NCBI GenBank assembly: GCA_018343915.1
Contig: JABRWF010000004.1
Location: 3,534,001 to 3,598,000, forward strand
Length of the DNA: 64,000 nt
Direction of reading: 5' to 3'
DNA from: Agroathelia rolfsii
Lineage: Eukaryota > Basidiomycota > Agaricomycetes > Amylocorticiales > Amylocorticiaceae
Positions 12,282 to 26,540 of the stretch are shown one piece after another. Under the pieces are notes generated by a model. The model made no database searches. It saw only the letters and a program-made list of their open reading frames with translations, and had not been told where the DNA came from. A program made the position numbers and the translations under genes. Positions within the stretch are counted from its first letter, which is position 1. Every line of letters begins with the position of its first letter.

Positions 12282-12762
12282 ATATACAAATACCATTACT
12301 ATCTGCGACGGATGCATTGTATGGTTGGAGAGGGTGGGAATAGCTGTGATATTCTACTTGCTTGCGAGCATCGGCGGTTGTTTCGCAAGCATTATACCAA
12401 AAAGTAACTTGACCGCTGGCAATTATATTATTCTTCGATGCCTGTATGCCCGGACTGGCCACGTAGTGCACTTCGTGATCTGGCTCAGTAATGAATCATG
12501 CTCTACCGCATTCTCGTCCATTTCAGTATGCATTTCAGAAGTTAGGAGCATTGCGAAATGACTACTGCGTGGCTTGTCAGTTTCGTTCAGTCGTCTGCGG
12601 TGCTCGGTTTGGGCTGGTTACATGATTACATAAGCTAAATCCTTTTCTTTTCTTTAGTTCTGAATTAGAGAGGTCTATTCTAATAGAACTTCTCTCTCTT
12701 ACCATCTATCATGACAACAACCGCAGCACTCTGACCCGATTGCCTTGTTCTTTCTCTTTCCT
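12282..12762. other. intergenic region downstream of Sec61 beta
   Basis: 481 bp holding the 3' UTR of Sec61 beta and the promoter of the SET-domain gene. Short open frames on both strands lack recognisable motifs. Confidence 0.5.
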
Positions 12763-13850
12763 ATGATTGACCTAGTGGAAATACGCGCGACAGAAACTAG
12801 TGGGCGTGGCATCTTTGCCAAAACTACGATTCCCAAAGATACCTTGATACATACCTCCGAGTTACCCTACGCATCTGTCATCTATCCGGAATTCAAGAAA
12901 GAAGTTTGCGCACTCTGTTACAAATACTCCCTGGACAATGATCGTCATACTTGGTCAATCCGCTCTGAGGACAGTGGTGTTTGGTTCTGCAGCGATCAGT
13001 GCAAAATCGTATGGGAGAGTGAGTTGAACATCGATGGGATCCTAAAGGACGTGAACGATAGTTTCAATGCGGCATTAAGGAAGGTGAAGAGAGTAAAAGG
13101 CGACGGGGCGGTTGCTTTTAATCCCATTGTGAAGGATGGCCAACAGGTCGTGAAGAGACTACTTGACGATGTCTGGAATTTAGCAGACAACGAAGCTTCT
13201 CGCGATTCCTTGCAAAGTAGCTCCATAATAATGGACGATGTCGACATCAGGAACGCGCGATTCGTCGCCTCTGCAATTGCTAAGCGATATGTAGAAGAGA
13301 ACGCCTCCGCTCGTACTGCAAAACCACAAAACGACGTAACCTGGGCTGATTTCATGCTTCTGCAAGACAACGAGGTTCCTCACGTCTCTGGGTTATCTTG
13401 GGTCATCGATATGCACGTCAAAGTATACCATTTTTTGCGACTGGCCTTGCCGCCAAAGCTCCAGTGTTATGTTCAAACACCTGATATGGTTCGTGCTGTA
13501 TTCGCTCGTGATCCCGGAAATTCGTTTGGTCTATGGCAAAAGGCCGATGACGCCGAAATGTTCGGCTGGGCCATCCATGTCTCTGCCTCGTTTTTCAATC
13601 ATAGTGTGTATTCCACGTATCATCATCGCTTTGAGTAACCTTACTGAGTAGATTACCAGACTGTGCACCCAATTTACGCAAGGAAACTGACGGAGAGGAC
13701 TTTTTGTTTTATACGGACAGGGATATCACGGCGGGAGAGGAGCTTTGCATCAGTTATGTTGATACAAAGGATGATACGCCTACGAGACGTGCAGCTCTGA
13801 AGGAAAACTGGTATTTTGATTGTATTTGCGCACGCTGCTGTGAACAATGA
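12763..13850 (+). CDS. SET-domain protein (SMYD/SET5-6-like), probable lysine methyltransferase
   Basis: Exons 12763-13603 and 13660-13850, 343 aa. The N terminus has the SET-N signature (GRGIFAKTTI). A split cysteine cluster follows (CALC at ~48, WFCSDQC at ~75), resembling a divergent MYND zinc finger inserted in the SET fold, then a long helical linker. The C-terminal SET half has FFNHNCAPN made across the intron junction, GEELCISYVD, and a post-SET-like CxCxRC end. These are the S-adenosylmethionine and lysine-binding motifs. The usual NHSC core reads NHNC here; the Asn comes from the splice junction, so a slightly different splice would change it. Substrate (histone or non-histone) cannot be told. 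Start chosen at the first ATG that leaves the SET-N motif near the terminus. Confidence 0.85.
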
Positions 13851-16129
13851 CGCGATTTGTCCGCGTGAGTGCCCACATGTTAGATGCATAGGGGTCAGAT
13901 CGAGTCAGGCATGGGATGGCTCATTTTCTGGTTTGTGTTGATTTGAGCCATTGACTGTTCAAGGTTTAATGCGTCTTTTTTTGAGCAGCGATTTGTTTGC
14001 TTCTTTTCTTTGATGTGCCTAAACAATCATGTCCGAGCTGGAAATAGTGTTGCTTTCTTGTAGATCATTGGCTGTGGAGAGGCATTGAGGAACAGTCCTC
14101 CGGATCCATTGTTCTCTGCCCCTACAACCCTACAACTATAGATCCAAGCTGTTGCACCTTGATACAGAGGAGACTATGCGACTTTTTTGGAGCTCTTAAA
14201 GGTAAGAACACCCCGAAATTAAGGTTGCCCAAATTGAGCAATCTGGGCCCTACAATAGCGGGTGCCGGTGTTCTAGTTCATGCGGCTTCTGAGCCTCATT
14301 GCAGGCTCGTGGTAAGCGTCCTGCTGCTGGAATTTAGAACTAGTGCGTCTGTTTATCCGGAGTACCACATGCATACTTTTGCAATATTGGATTTCGAAGG
14401 TCTCCCTTGAAGTGTTGAATCCGAATGCATCGTATAGGACCGACTAACGATAGGTCCAAGTATCAGCTTATGATACTGCCACGCATTTTCCTCGTGCAAG
14501 ATACCGCCATCATCATGGATGTGATGCGCGCGCCTCTCTTGCCAAGGTTTGAATGTATGCGCGGCCGATAACACTACGGCGCCTGAAAATTTTTAAGCTT
14601 TCTCTGAAATATTATTCTTACATCAGTATCATCCTCAACACCGCTGAGCCACTGACATACCTCACGCAAGATAATGGTATATGCGTCTTTATCTTGGATG
14701 GCCGGGCTCCAGCTTGAGATATGAAATGTACCTCGACTGTGGGGGAATGTATTGCCCCATAATCATCTGACGCACTAGGAACTACGTTCAGGTTTCATCG
14801 ATGTGTGGGGAAGTCAGCGCTAGTCAGCTGCTTGATAATAGTACTTGCGGATGCTAGTAGAAACGCTGCCGGGACGGAAGTAGCGGAATCCTATCTCTGC
14901 ATATGTAGTGAGCGGGACGCTATCCTCTCATTCTGCCTTGAACTTCGTTGACCTAATTACCTGCAGATTCTATAGACACCCAATTGTTTAGAAAGTTCAG
15001 AGGTCAAATGTGCGTGCATGCGAGTGGTGGCATGCCCCTGCTTGCAACTAGTCGGGGACTCAAGAATGACTCACTCGAGCTATCGATTCCACTAGAACAA
15101 GGAGGTGTCGTACGATTCTGGAGCTGGATCGGTTGAATCATCAGTTCAATTGTACACCGAACACCACTAGACATGCATCCTGCAGCCTGGAGGTGTGTGT
15201 ACTCATGGCGATTTTTCACCGTTACACGCATTCTGCGGCATCTGTACCATTCAAGTCAAGTGGATATCTTTCAATGGCACGTCACTGAAATTTGAAATTT
15301 ATGAGATATAAATTTGGGTGAACCACTCCATAGCGCCGATGAACACAGATGAGAATTGATCTGAGCATCACATGTCTCACAGCTCATCAGTAAAGCTAGG
15401 TCTGCTGACCAAGATGGTCAGATAGATCATCTAATATCTAATGACGGAATTCAAGTTGAATTGATTACACGTAAGACGAGTTAATATCTGGGCCATCTAT
15501 CCTCCAAGTGTTGTAGGTCGAAGCCCTTAGCCGAGATATGTGATAATACTAATACTTCTTGACTGTCACATTGCCGCTCGGAACACAAAAATACTTTTGA
15601 GCCTTGCGGCTCTGTCTTGTCTGTCGGGTGGAATAGGGTATAATCGTCAAGTTTACCGGTCTGACTCTCCGATTCATTTTGTAGTCTCTGAGATAATCTC
15701 CGCATAACCACGCATATGAGGAAGGAATGCCGCGGTGTGCGCACAGGATGAAACGTTCGCTCAGGTTTATGAACGTATAGAAATACTTCATTTCTCAGTA
15801 CGGTTGATGTTGGATGCGGGGCCCCGGTGGGAGGGACTCGTGAACGTTCATTTCCTTTGCAATTCGCTCGTGCATTTGAATTCAGGTTACATTTAATGAA
15901 AGCCACGACTCGGAGTTCTGCGTATATGAAGATGGATGAGTCAAGTTTTATGTCTTCTTCAATTCACTGTTGGATCGAGCTATACTTCACAGGCATATGC
16001 TATCTCAGCATCCCTTTCTAGTTTCGTTGAGAGACACAGCAAAATACATTCTATAAATCCAAATTGATATACACGTTTGATTCGACTTCAGTAAACAGTT
16101 CATTTTGGCTATATTCTCATCAACACAAA
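13851..16129. other. 2.3 kb with no recognisable gene
   Basis: Lies between the 3' ends of the SET gene (+) and TPI (-). Open frames reach at most about 140 codons (minus strand, 15481-15906) and show no known motif or credible intron pattern. No repeats or terminal inverted repeats were noticed. Possibly decayed sequence or non-coding transcription. Confidence 0.45.
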
Positions 16130-17112
<983 letters not shown>

Positions 17113-17467
17113 GGTGGGCGGAGCTAAGAGAGGATGATGCTGGCGGATGAGAGAGGCGGAAGATGGATATTCGAAGGCAAAATAATCAAAGGCAACTGGA
17201 ATCAGATTAGATGAAGTCGGTCAGTCGGAGATTATCCAGTGCCAAAACAAGAAGTGTCACGGGCTATCGAGTGACTCGGTCGCACAGACATCACGTCAGC
17301 GTCATTATGATGATGAAATCCTCTGACGCCGCCCAATCAAGCACTACGAATTAGGCCGGCGTAAGCATGACGCTCCAGTGACTGGTGGCCGCAGCCGACG
17401 GACAACGTAGGTCTGTATAAAACCATACACTCAGACCATCTTGTGGTCGAAAACTGCTGGTGAAGAG
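17113..17467. promoter_or_regulatory. divergent promoter region TPI / ABC transporter
   Basis: 355 bp between two start codons pointing apart. A TATAAAA element at 17416-17422 lies about 46 nt upstream of the transporter ATG and is the best core promoter candidate for that gene. Confidence 0.5.
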
Positions 17468-20400
17468 ATGTGGAACCCTTTCCATCCTCCCCCTGCACCA
17501 CCCGCATTCGGGCAAGGAAAGATTGTGCCGCAAGATAGTGCCAAGCAAGTCAATGTTGACGGAAGCTTAACAACAACAACTAACCGCTTTCTCATCTAGT
17601 CTGTTGTCGAAATTGATATTCTCATGGCTCGATCCATTCTTGAATGTGGGGTATTCTCGCCCTCTCGAGAAGGAAGGTGAGGCTAGCCTAGCTCACATTC
17701 AATCATTACATCCTCAGATTCCTCACGGTCAATATTAGATTTATGGGAGCTCCCAGAGTATAACCGTACGGATAACTTGACGAACAGGCTCGAGCAGTAT
17801 TTCTATATGCGTGTCGAGCCTTCGAAACGCCCGCCGCAATTTGTATTGAACAACCATGATCTCTCTCCATCTGCATCTGCAAGCGATGAAGAAAAGACAG
17901 ATAGGGACTTTCATCAAAACAAGGATGCCGACGACTCAAACGTAGAAGCTGGTACCAAGAAGGCCGGCAGCGGGAAAAAGCAAGTGTATGACGGCTCTCT
18001 TGTCAAAGCTATCAATGCGTCATTCTTTTGGAGGATCTGGCCGCCAGGCATCATGTATCTCATCAGTGGTAAGAACCCTCTGCTTCAATACATAACTGGA
18101 TACGTGATTTAGTGATTTCACCAGCTTTACTATCGACTACAACCCCGTTGATTAGCAAAGCACTATTGACTTGGCTTGAGGAGTCCTACTATTGGCACCG
18201 GGTCACGCCAGCTGAAGCAGCAGAAATTGGGTTGAAAAAACCACAGAGTATGGGACACGGCATTGGTTTGGCTATCGGTTTATTTGCCATGCAAATGGGT
18301 TCAAGTTTTGTAAGTGGTCTTCTGTCGGAAGTAAAGGTTGTCTGAAGGATAATATTCGCAGTTCATGAATCATTATCAAATCGGTATGTATGCAAATCCC
18401 CTCAATTATGTTCGTAGCCTAAGCTGCTTGTAGAAATGCTGGCAAATGGAATGGCTATTCGAGCTGCTGTAAGTCGAACCATTTACTGAGCTTCTTTTTT
18501 ACTAATATCTCTTAGGTCATTGGCTCTATTTTTCGTAAATCGCTTCGGCTGAGTACACGTGCACGCGTGGAAGGTGGTCACTCTGCCGGACAGATCACAA
18601 CCATGATCAGTACCGATGCAACACGGCTTGATCGTGTCTCGGCTTACTTCCACTTGTAGGTCTTGATATTGACACAAAGAATATCTACTGATTTATCTAT
18701 TTAGGCTATGGGTTTCTCCCATCCAGGTAAAAGGGAATACTTTTTATTTTGCGTACGGGGATTTACCCTATATATTCCAGATAGCAGTTGGTATTGGTCT
18801 ACTCATTGCCAACGTAAGTCAACCTCTTTTCATTTATCTTTCATATGATTAAATCCATCCACACAGCTGGGCGTGTCTGGTCTTGTTGGCCTTGGTGTCC
18901 TCATTCTAGGATTCCCTCTTCAAGGCATGCTTATCAAAGTCATGTTTAAGCAAAGAAGAAAGGGTGTCAAGATTACAGATCAACGGCAACGGGAGACTGG
19001 AGAGGTACGTATCACCCATGACAATATGCAATTTTGGCTAAATATTTTGCAGGCACTGCAAGGCATACGGCTCTTGAAATACTATGCTTGGGAAGGTTTT
19101 TATGCTCAACAGATTGGCATTTTACGTGCAAGAGAAGTTGCCACTATTCGGAAATCCGCGTAAGTCGTCCTTTTATGCCATTTACAGATAGAATATGTTG
19201 CTGAAGTTTCACTTAGCGTCGCTCGTGCAACAGCCATTGCTTCATTCACCTTCATTCCCATTCTTGCTAGTATTTTGTCGTTCGTGCGTAGCCAAAGTGA
19301 CGTTAAGTTCCGCTTAATTCCGACAAACCTAACGTCCTACTGGCTAGATCACATATGCTTTGACCGGTCACAACCTCAATGTAGCAATCATTTTTAGTTC
19401 TCTGCAATATCTCAACGTTCGTTCTTTTTTTTGCTTGATGGCGGAAATGTATTTTTGCTCACCTATTTTTTAATAGATTATCCGAGCACCCTTGATCTTT
19501 CTTCCCTTGGTGTTTGCAGCTTCTGCAGATGCGATGGTCGCCTTAGGTCGTATAGGAAAATTCCTTGAGGCCGAAGAAATGAACGAGCCTTATTCTGTGG
19601 ATCTCGATCCTGGCCGTAAAACCGCTGTTGTTGTTGATGGTGATTTCACTTGGGAAAAGGGTGGCAAGGCTGCGTTAACGGGCAAGGACGCCAAAGGCAA
19701 GGGCAAGGATAAAGATAAGGGCAAGGGCAAAGGAAAGGGCAAGGGCAATGACGGTGCTACCGATAAGAAAGAGACAAAAACCGAAGCCAAGAAGTCTGGC
19801 TTTTTTGGCAGGAGCAAGAAAAAGGAGACGGCATTGCCCATCACTTCCGAGACCACTGCCGGAGGATCGGCTGCAGCAGGAAGCGGTGCCGGCACGCCTG
19901 AAGAAGAAGAACAGCCTTTCGAATTCAAGAATCTGCGTTTTGAGGTCCCTAAGGGTAGCTTTGTGGCTATCGTCGGTAAGGTTGGGTCTGGAAAGGTAAT
20001 TTAATCTCGGATGTAATTTCTTCAGCAGCTTTCTGATCTCATTACTCATTATCAGAGCTCACTCCTCCAAGCTATGGTAGGAGAAATGAGAAGAACACGA
20101 GGCTCAGTATGCGTATATTATATTATACATTGACATTTAAACTAACACGCATGTGCCACAGGTTACATTCGGAGGCACTGTTGCATGGGTGCCTCAGACT
20201 CCTTGGATCCAAAATCTTACTTTGCGAGAGAACATCATTTTCGGTCAGGAAGACAATGAAGATAGGTGAGGTTTTTGAATTATCCCGCCCTCTGAAGTGT
20301 ACACTCACACAGAATATGGTAGATTTCGTGAAGTCATCAAGGCGTGCTGCTTAGAGCGCGATATAGAGGTAAGCGACTAGTTATTTACATGATCGTAACT

Positions 20401-23400
20401 GAACTTCCGAACCCAGATGTTACCCCAAGGACAAATGACGGAAATAGGTGAAAGGGGTATCAACCTAAGTGGTATGTCCTGTATTCTACTGCATTTCTGG
20501 TAAAATCCGACCTTTTCTTTGTTCTACAGGTGGTCAAAAGGTTTGAATTGTTAAATCAATGCTACAATCACTCCTTAATCTGATTTGATTTACCAGGCTC
20601 GTGTGTCCCTCGCACGTGCTGCGTATTCGGAAGCCGATGTCGTGCTTTTGGACGATTCTTTATCAGCTGTGGATGCATACGTCGGGAAAGCCATACTCGA
20701 GAACTGCCTCCTTAAAGGACCACTCTCTGACAGAACTCGCATAATGGCAACTCACTCGTTGCACGTGTTAGACAAGACCGATTATATCTATGTCATGGAA
20801 AACGGCATTTTAACTGAACAAGGAACTTACGAGGTACGATTCCCTGACTCGACCTTGTTCGTTATATGAATTTCCTGTTATTTTTTTCTAGCAACTTATG
20901 GCTGATAGTGTCGTTTTCTCCCGACTCATGGAAGAATATGGCAGTCTTGAAAAGGCTAGCCAAGCCGTAAATCCCGAAGATGCAGCGAAGCTTGAGACAA
21001 AGCCCACTGACGCGCACGAAAAGCAAGACGACAATAAAGCCCGTCAAGCGTTGATGACTGAGGAGGAACGTAACACGGGTGCCGTATCCTTGGAAACATA
21101 CACTAAATATTTGAAATTTGCGGGTGGCTTGATATGGGCACCAACGCTTCTCATTCTTCTCACTCTAACGCAATGTGCACAAGGTGAACCAATCGTTAAA
21201 TCTAATAGAAAAAAATTACTTAATGGGTCTTTAGTTGCCAACAATCTTTTCCTCGGGTACTGGACTGGTGATTCCATTCATGGCTTCAAACAAGGGGACT
21301 ACATGGCCGTCTATGCTTCGCTTGGTGCCGCGCAGGCGATCTTCTCCTTCTTGCTGAGTTTTTCGTTTGCGTAAGTTGCTCGTTGTGTTCAAGAAAATGC
21401 AAACTCTCGCACTCAGCTTTTATAAAGTCTAGCTACCTTGTCAGCTAGTTTGAATTTATTCAAAGCTGCGTTACAGACCGTCATGCGCTCGCCCACGTCG
21501 TTCTTCGACACAACCCCTATGGGTCGTATCATGTCTCGTCTTTCTAAAGATCAAGATACTCTAGATACTCAGATAGCCATGACTGCCAACCAGGTATGTA
21601 ACCCCCCTCTGATAAACATTATTTTTGCGCTCAATATATCATATGGCTAGTTCTTGTCCACATTTAGTAACGTGCTGGGTACTGTCGCACTGGTGTTCTA
21701 CACGTTCCCATACCTTGGCATTTTGTTCGTGCCTCTTACATTCTGCTATCTCTATGTGGCAAGCTACTACCGTCGCACGTCCGTTGAGACCAAGCGATTG
21801 GATTCCATTTTGCGATCTGCTCTCTATGGCTCCTACCAAGGTATGAATTGAAAGAAGCAAACTTCACACGCCGATTATTGAGCCGTTTCTTTCTATGTAC
21901 AGAGACGCTAACTGGTCTGCCAACCGTTCGTGCCTATGGTGCTCAGCAACGTGCCATCAAATCCGCAGAAGATGGATTGGACGGAGAAAACAAAGCATAT
22001 TTCATGACCAACTCAATTCAAGAGTGGCTCGGCATTCGAGTGGACTTCTTCGGAAATATACTCGTGCTTGGGATTGCATTGTTTGCGTGCGGCTTTAGGA
22101 CATCGGTATCTCCATCAAAAATTGGTGTCGTGTTGTCCTACACGCTGTCAAGTAGGCCTTACGAGTAATGTTTCTTGGTGTGATATCCTGACTAGATTTT
22201 TCTGTACTATAGTCACACAAATCTTCTCTCAGTCAGTCAAACAATTTTACTGTTTGCCGGATATGAACTAACATATCACTCAGGATGATCCAACAGTATG
22301 CGACGAACGAGCAAAACATGAACGCTGTAGAACGTATGCTTGTTTACACTGAGCTACCTTCCGAAGCGGCTCTGGAAACTCCGAACGATCCACCACCTTC
22401 ATGGCCCGAGAAAGGTGAAATCGTTTTCAACGATGTGCAGATGGCCTATCGGGAGGGATTACCTCTTGTATTGAAGGGTGTTAGTTTCAGTGTGCAACCC
22501 GGAGAAAAGGTAATTAATCTCGCTTCTATGGACTAAATGATGAAACAAATGCTGATTTTCGATTTAGATAGGAATTGTTGGTAGAACCGGTGCCGGTAAG
22601 TGACACAGATATTCTCAAGTTTAATTTGGCATAAATCTAACTAGCGTATTCCCCTTCCATTCAGGCAAGAGTTCACTGTTGCAAGCGTTGTTCCGGTATG
22701 TCATCTTATATTATTTTTTATTAATACTAGTCTTGACGCATTTTCCAGCATGGTCGAACTCCAAGACGGTAGTATAACTATTGACGGTCATAATATTCGC
22801 GATATGGGCTTGAATGCTCTCCGAAGTCGGCTCGCTCTCGTGCCTCAGGATAGCACACTATTCTTAGGATCCCTGAGAAACAACTTGTTAGCTTTTTCTG
22901 ATATTCCCGTTATTTGAGTAAGCCTCTCACCTTTTGATCAGGGATCCGCAGCGCACACGTACAGATGCAGAGCTCATTTCCGCTCTTCAGAGAGCCTGGC
23001 TCTTGCCGAAAGGAGAATCCAATGCCGTCGCAGACGCCAAATTCGGCTTGGACGCTAACATCAGTGATGAAGGTATGCATATTGATCCTTGTTCAATCGA
23101 CGTACATACACCTAACTCCTCGGTCGTGACCAGGTTCCAACTACAGCGCCGGTGAAAAGCAGCTCTTGGCTCTCTGTCGCGCGCTTGTAAAAAATAGCAG
23201 GATAATCATCTTGGACGAAGCAACATCAAGTGTCGATGTAGAGACAGATGCAAAAGTCCAGAGAACGATCCAAACGGAGTTCGCTTCATCTACGTTGTTG
23301 TGCATCGCACATCGTCTAAACACGATCGGTAACTCTTTGTCTTGTAATTTTCAAGTAGTTGATAGTTACTAAATCTCATTCATTTATAGCATACTACGAC

Positions 23401-23556
23401 CGCATCCTGGTCATGGACGCGGGAAAGGTTGCTGAATTTGATACCGTCCTGAATCTTTTCGACAAGGAAGACTCCATCTTCCGATCTTTATGTGACGAAG
23501 CTGGATTATCACGACAAGATATTTTGAGGATCAGAGAACAATCTAACCACTCATAG
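17468..23556 (+). CDS. ABC transporter, ABCC (MRP) family, short YOR1-like type without TMD0
   Basis: A gene of about two dozen short exons encoding roughly 1,400 aa in the order TMD1-NBD1-TMD2-NBD2. NBD1: Walker A GKVGSGKSSLL (split by an intron at ~19,996), signature LSGGQKARV, Walker B VVLLDD followed by SLSAVDA. NBD2: Walker A GRTGAGKSSLL, a divergent signature YSAGEKQLL, Walker [13 protein letters not shown] and the H-loop HRLNTI. The N terminus begins directly with the DSAN...[16 protein letters not shown] segment, so there is no TMD0, as in fungal YOR1. Family members export organic anions, conjugates or drugs across the plasma or vacuolar membrane. First intron (17545-17599) appears to be GC-AG: only that join yields the conserved DSAN. 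A Lys/Gly/Asp-rich low-complexity insert precedes NBD1 (about 19,680-19,760). No break seen. Confidence 0.93.
17545..17599 (+). other. probable GC-AG intron in the ABC transporter
   Basis: The donor reads AA|GCAAGT and the acceptor CTAG. Using the GT four bases further on (CAA|GTCAAT) puts the next exon out of frame, while the GC donor restores the frame and the family motif DSAN. Confidence 0.75.
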
Positions 23557-23940
23557 ATCACCAACTAGCAAATTTTACTTCATATACCCGCACATCGCAC
23601 ATCTTATTTTCTCAATTTGAACTTATAAATTAGAATATTGAACTTGGGCTTTGATACAGTTTTTTTTTACGACTCTTCCTTCTACATCATGCAAATCTTG
23701 ATCTAATTGATATTGGTTGACCAAAGCATGTTGTCCGAACAGAAATATACAACACGTGTGACGTAAAATAATCACTTTCTTCTTCTCGCAGCTGGTCATG
23801 AGTTCTGCTCAGTTGGCACGGCCCCATGACTCCAATAGGACCGCCTGCGCGCCGATGCGAAGCGGACATCATGCATCATAATGTATAAATGCAACGCAAG
23901 TTTTCGTTTCAGTCATAATAATTTCCCAACTGGCACTGAC
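23557..23940. promoter_or_regulatory. intergenic region with TATA box upstream of the glycosidase
   Basis: Holds the 3' flank of the transporter and the promoter of the secreted glycosidase. A TATAAA at 23884-23889 lies about 55 nt before the ATG at 23941, which argues against the in-frame upstream ATG at 23881 that overlaps it. Confidence 0.55.
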
Positions 23941-26306
23941 ATGGCCGGGCTGCGAACATTATTATTTAGCGCCATTCTTTGGTCGATAGATTCTGTCTTC
24001 GCCGGTACAATTGACCGCTATGCCGTCGTCTCCCAATACAACCCCGTGCGAAACGCCTCTAATGACACGACGCCGATGCAAGTCGGCAACGGTGGATTCG
24101 CGTTCGGTGCCGACGTAACGGGTCTACAAACATTCCTGCCATGGGCCATCATGTCAGATTGGGGATGGAAGAACGACACCTTACCCGTGAACCGCACGAC
24201 GGAGGATGTCCTGGATTACGAGGGCGTCGAGTGGTGGAATCACGATCGGCTTGTGCAGTATGAATTTGGCGGCGAGGCGGAGATACAACAGTGGTTGATC
24301 GCAAACCCGAATCGCGTCAATTTGGGACGTATCGGGCTGGCATTTTATGATACACAGGGGGCTGCGCTGAATGTGTCCGAGACGGACCTCAGTAACAAGA
24401 CGCAGACATTGGACTTGTGGAGTGGGACTATAACCAGCTCGTTCTTGTGGAACGGCGAAGACGTGACTATAGGCACAGCGGTGCACCAAGAGCTGGACGT
24501 CGTAGGCCTCAGTATCACATCTAACCTGCTACAGACGGGACAGCTAGGCGTGTTCCTGGACTTTCCGTGGTGCGACGGGACGAACAAGTTCTCTGCGCCA
24601 TTTGTGGGCGTGTTCAACGAGACGTCGTTGCACAACACGACGCTGAGCCAAAGCGGGAATCAGACGATTATAGCGCATTCGTACGACTCGCTCAATGCGA
24701 CGACGTTTTACACTGTTGTGGCAGGGAACGGCTTCAATGTTACGCGCGTGTCACCAGAGACTCACCGGTACACCATTATGCCACAGTCGTCCACAACGAG
24801 CGACTCGTTCCAGTTATCCGTCCTATATACTCCAAATCAAACTGAGGTAACTCTGCCGAGTATAAGCGAGATATATGCGTCTTCTACGCAAACTTGGGAG
24901 GACTATTGGACACAGGGCGGGTTCGTCGATGTTTTGACGGGCTCGACGGACGTGCGTGCAATAGAATTACAGAGGCGAATTGTGCTTTCGCGATATTTGA
25001 TGCGCGTTAACGAGGCTGGAGATTTGCCACCACAAGAAGTAAGTGCTGCTGACCAGTACATTGACGAAAAGACAAGGAAAACTAATGGCATAACTAGTCT
25101 GGTCTAGTTAATGATGGATGGGTGAGCGCTGTACTTGCAAAGAAAATCTGCATACCTTTTCTGAAACAACCTACTGAATTGTGAACAAACCAGTACGGAA
25201 AGTTTCACATGGAGATGTACTGGTGGCACGCCGGACACTGGACCTTATGGAACAACTGGTCACTTCTCTCCCGCTCCTTATCCGTCTATTCCAAGTTCCT
25301 GCAAACATCCATTTGGCGCTCAGTAGATCAACAAGGCTGGGCGGCAGGTAGCGCTCGGTGGGGTAAGATGAGCGACCCGACGGGACGGAGCGCGCCGGGG
25401 CAGATCAATGAGTTGTTGATCTGGCAGCAAGCTCATCCGCTCATGTTCGCAGAGTATCAGTATCGGTCTGTTGCGGGGCAAGACGAAGACATGGTCAATC
25501 GCGTCTTGGAGCAGTGGAAGGATGTCGTGGTTGCAACGGCAAACTGGATGGTAGACTTTGCGTGGTGGAATACCAGTACGAGTGTATATGACCTCGGCCC
25601 TCCCATGTATGTTGTTGCGGAAGACACGGCGCCGAACGTGACAATCAATCCCGCATTTGAGCTAGCATATTGGGATCTAGGCTTGGGCATTGCTAAGTCA
25701 TGGGTGGAAAGGTAAGCCATCCTGTTCAGACGGCCCATCATGATGAATCTAAGAGTAGCTCACTTCGACATACACAGATTGAACGAAACAGCCCCGAGCA
25801 ACTGGACAACCGTTCGCGAGCAGCTTGCACCGCTGCCCATTGAGAATGGTACGTATGCTGTGTACGAAGGAATCCCGTCCAACTTCTGGACCGATTCTGC
25901 CTATACTTCGGACCATCCCGCCCTCGTGGGCTTGTACGGCTGGCTACCACCTACCCAGTTCCTGAACCTGACCACATTCAACGAGACGCAGTCGAAACTA
26001 TGGGAGACCTGGACGTTTGATGAATGTTGGGGGTGGGATTTCCCTATGCTGGCGTTGGCAGCAGCACGCACAGGGAACACAGAAAAGGCTGTAGAATGGT
26101 TGTTGGATGATTTGTTCCAATTTGATGATGTGGGTATGCCCATTGGTGGAGCGAGGGTACCGACGCCGTACTTCCCCGGCTCAGGTGGTCTTTTATATGC
26201 TGTGGCTTTTATGGCAGGAGGCTGGGACGGCAGTGTGGGTAACGCACCAGGGTTTCCAACGGACGGATGGGTGGTGAGGTCAGAAGGGTTATCGAAAGCA
26301 ATGTAA
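23941..26306 (+). CDS. secreted six-hairpin glycosidase-like protein
   Basis: Exons 23941-25038, 25098-25121 (24 nt), 25194-25711, 25778-26306; 722 aa. The chosen start gives a typical signal peptide (hydrophobic LRTLLFSAILW then a small-residue cleavage region near SVFAG). The N-terminal beta-rich half has MQVGNGGFAFGADVTGLQTF and DWGWKN, typical of fungal six-hairpin glycosidase-superfamily proteins; the C-terminal half is the helical barrel with FHMEMYWWHAGHW, INELLIWQQ and WGWDFPMLALAAAR. More than twenty N-x-S/T sequons fit secretion. Likely hydrolyses glycosidic bonds of an unknown cell-wall or plant polysaccharide; the exact GH family (GH95 or GH65-related) cannot be set by eye. The HMEMYWWH Glu is a candidate acid, by analogy only. 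An upstream ATG at 23881 would spoil the signal peptide. Confidence 0.82.
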
Positions 26307-26540
26307 AATACGAATTGTTAGATTTTGTACTTTGTGGCTAGTTTCCGATGTAGACAATTAGCTTATACTCTATTCAAATGGCCAGGCGTACAGCAGCATG
26401 TGAAACTTCCATGACATCTGACAAACAGAATTCAAGACGAAGAATATGAAGGTGAATATGCATATTCTATGAAATATAAAAAATTATCTAAGCAGAAAAA
26501 TTAGTTCGATGGGTTAAATGTGGTTCAAAGGGCGTAAAAA

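Noticed and set aside
15481..15906. Minus-strand open frame of 141 codons
   Set aside because: No motif or intron support; composition like the surrounding non-coding DNA.
23881..23940. Upstream in-frame start for the glycosidase
   Set aside because: It overlaps a TATAAA box and places residues before the signal peptide; ATG at 23941 gives a proper signal sequence.
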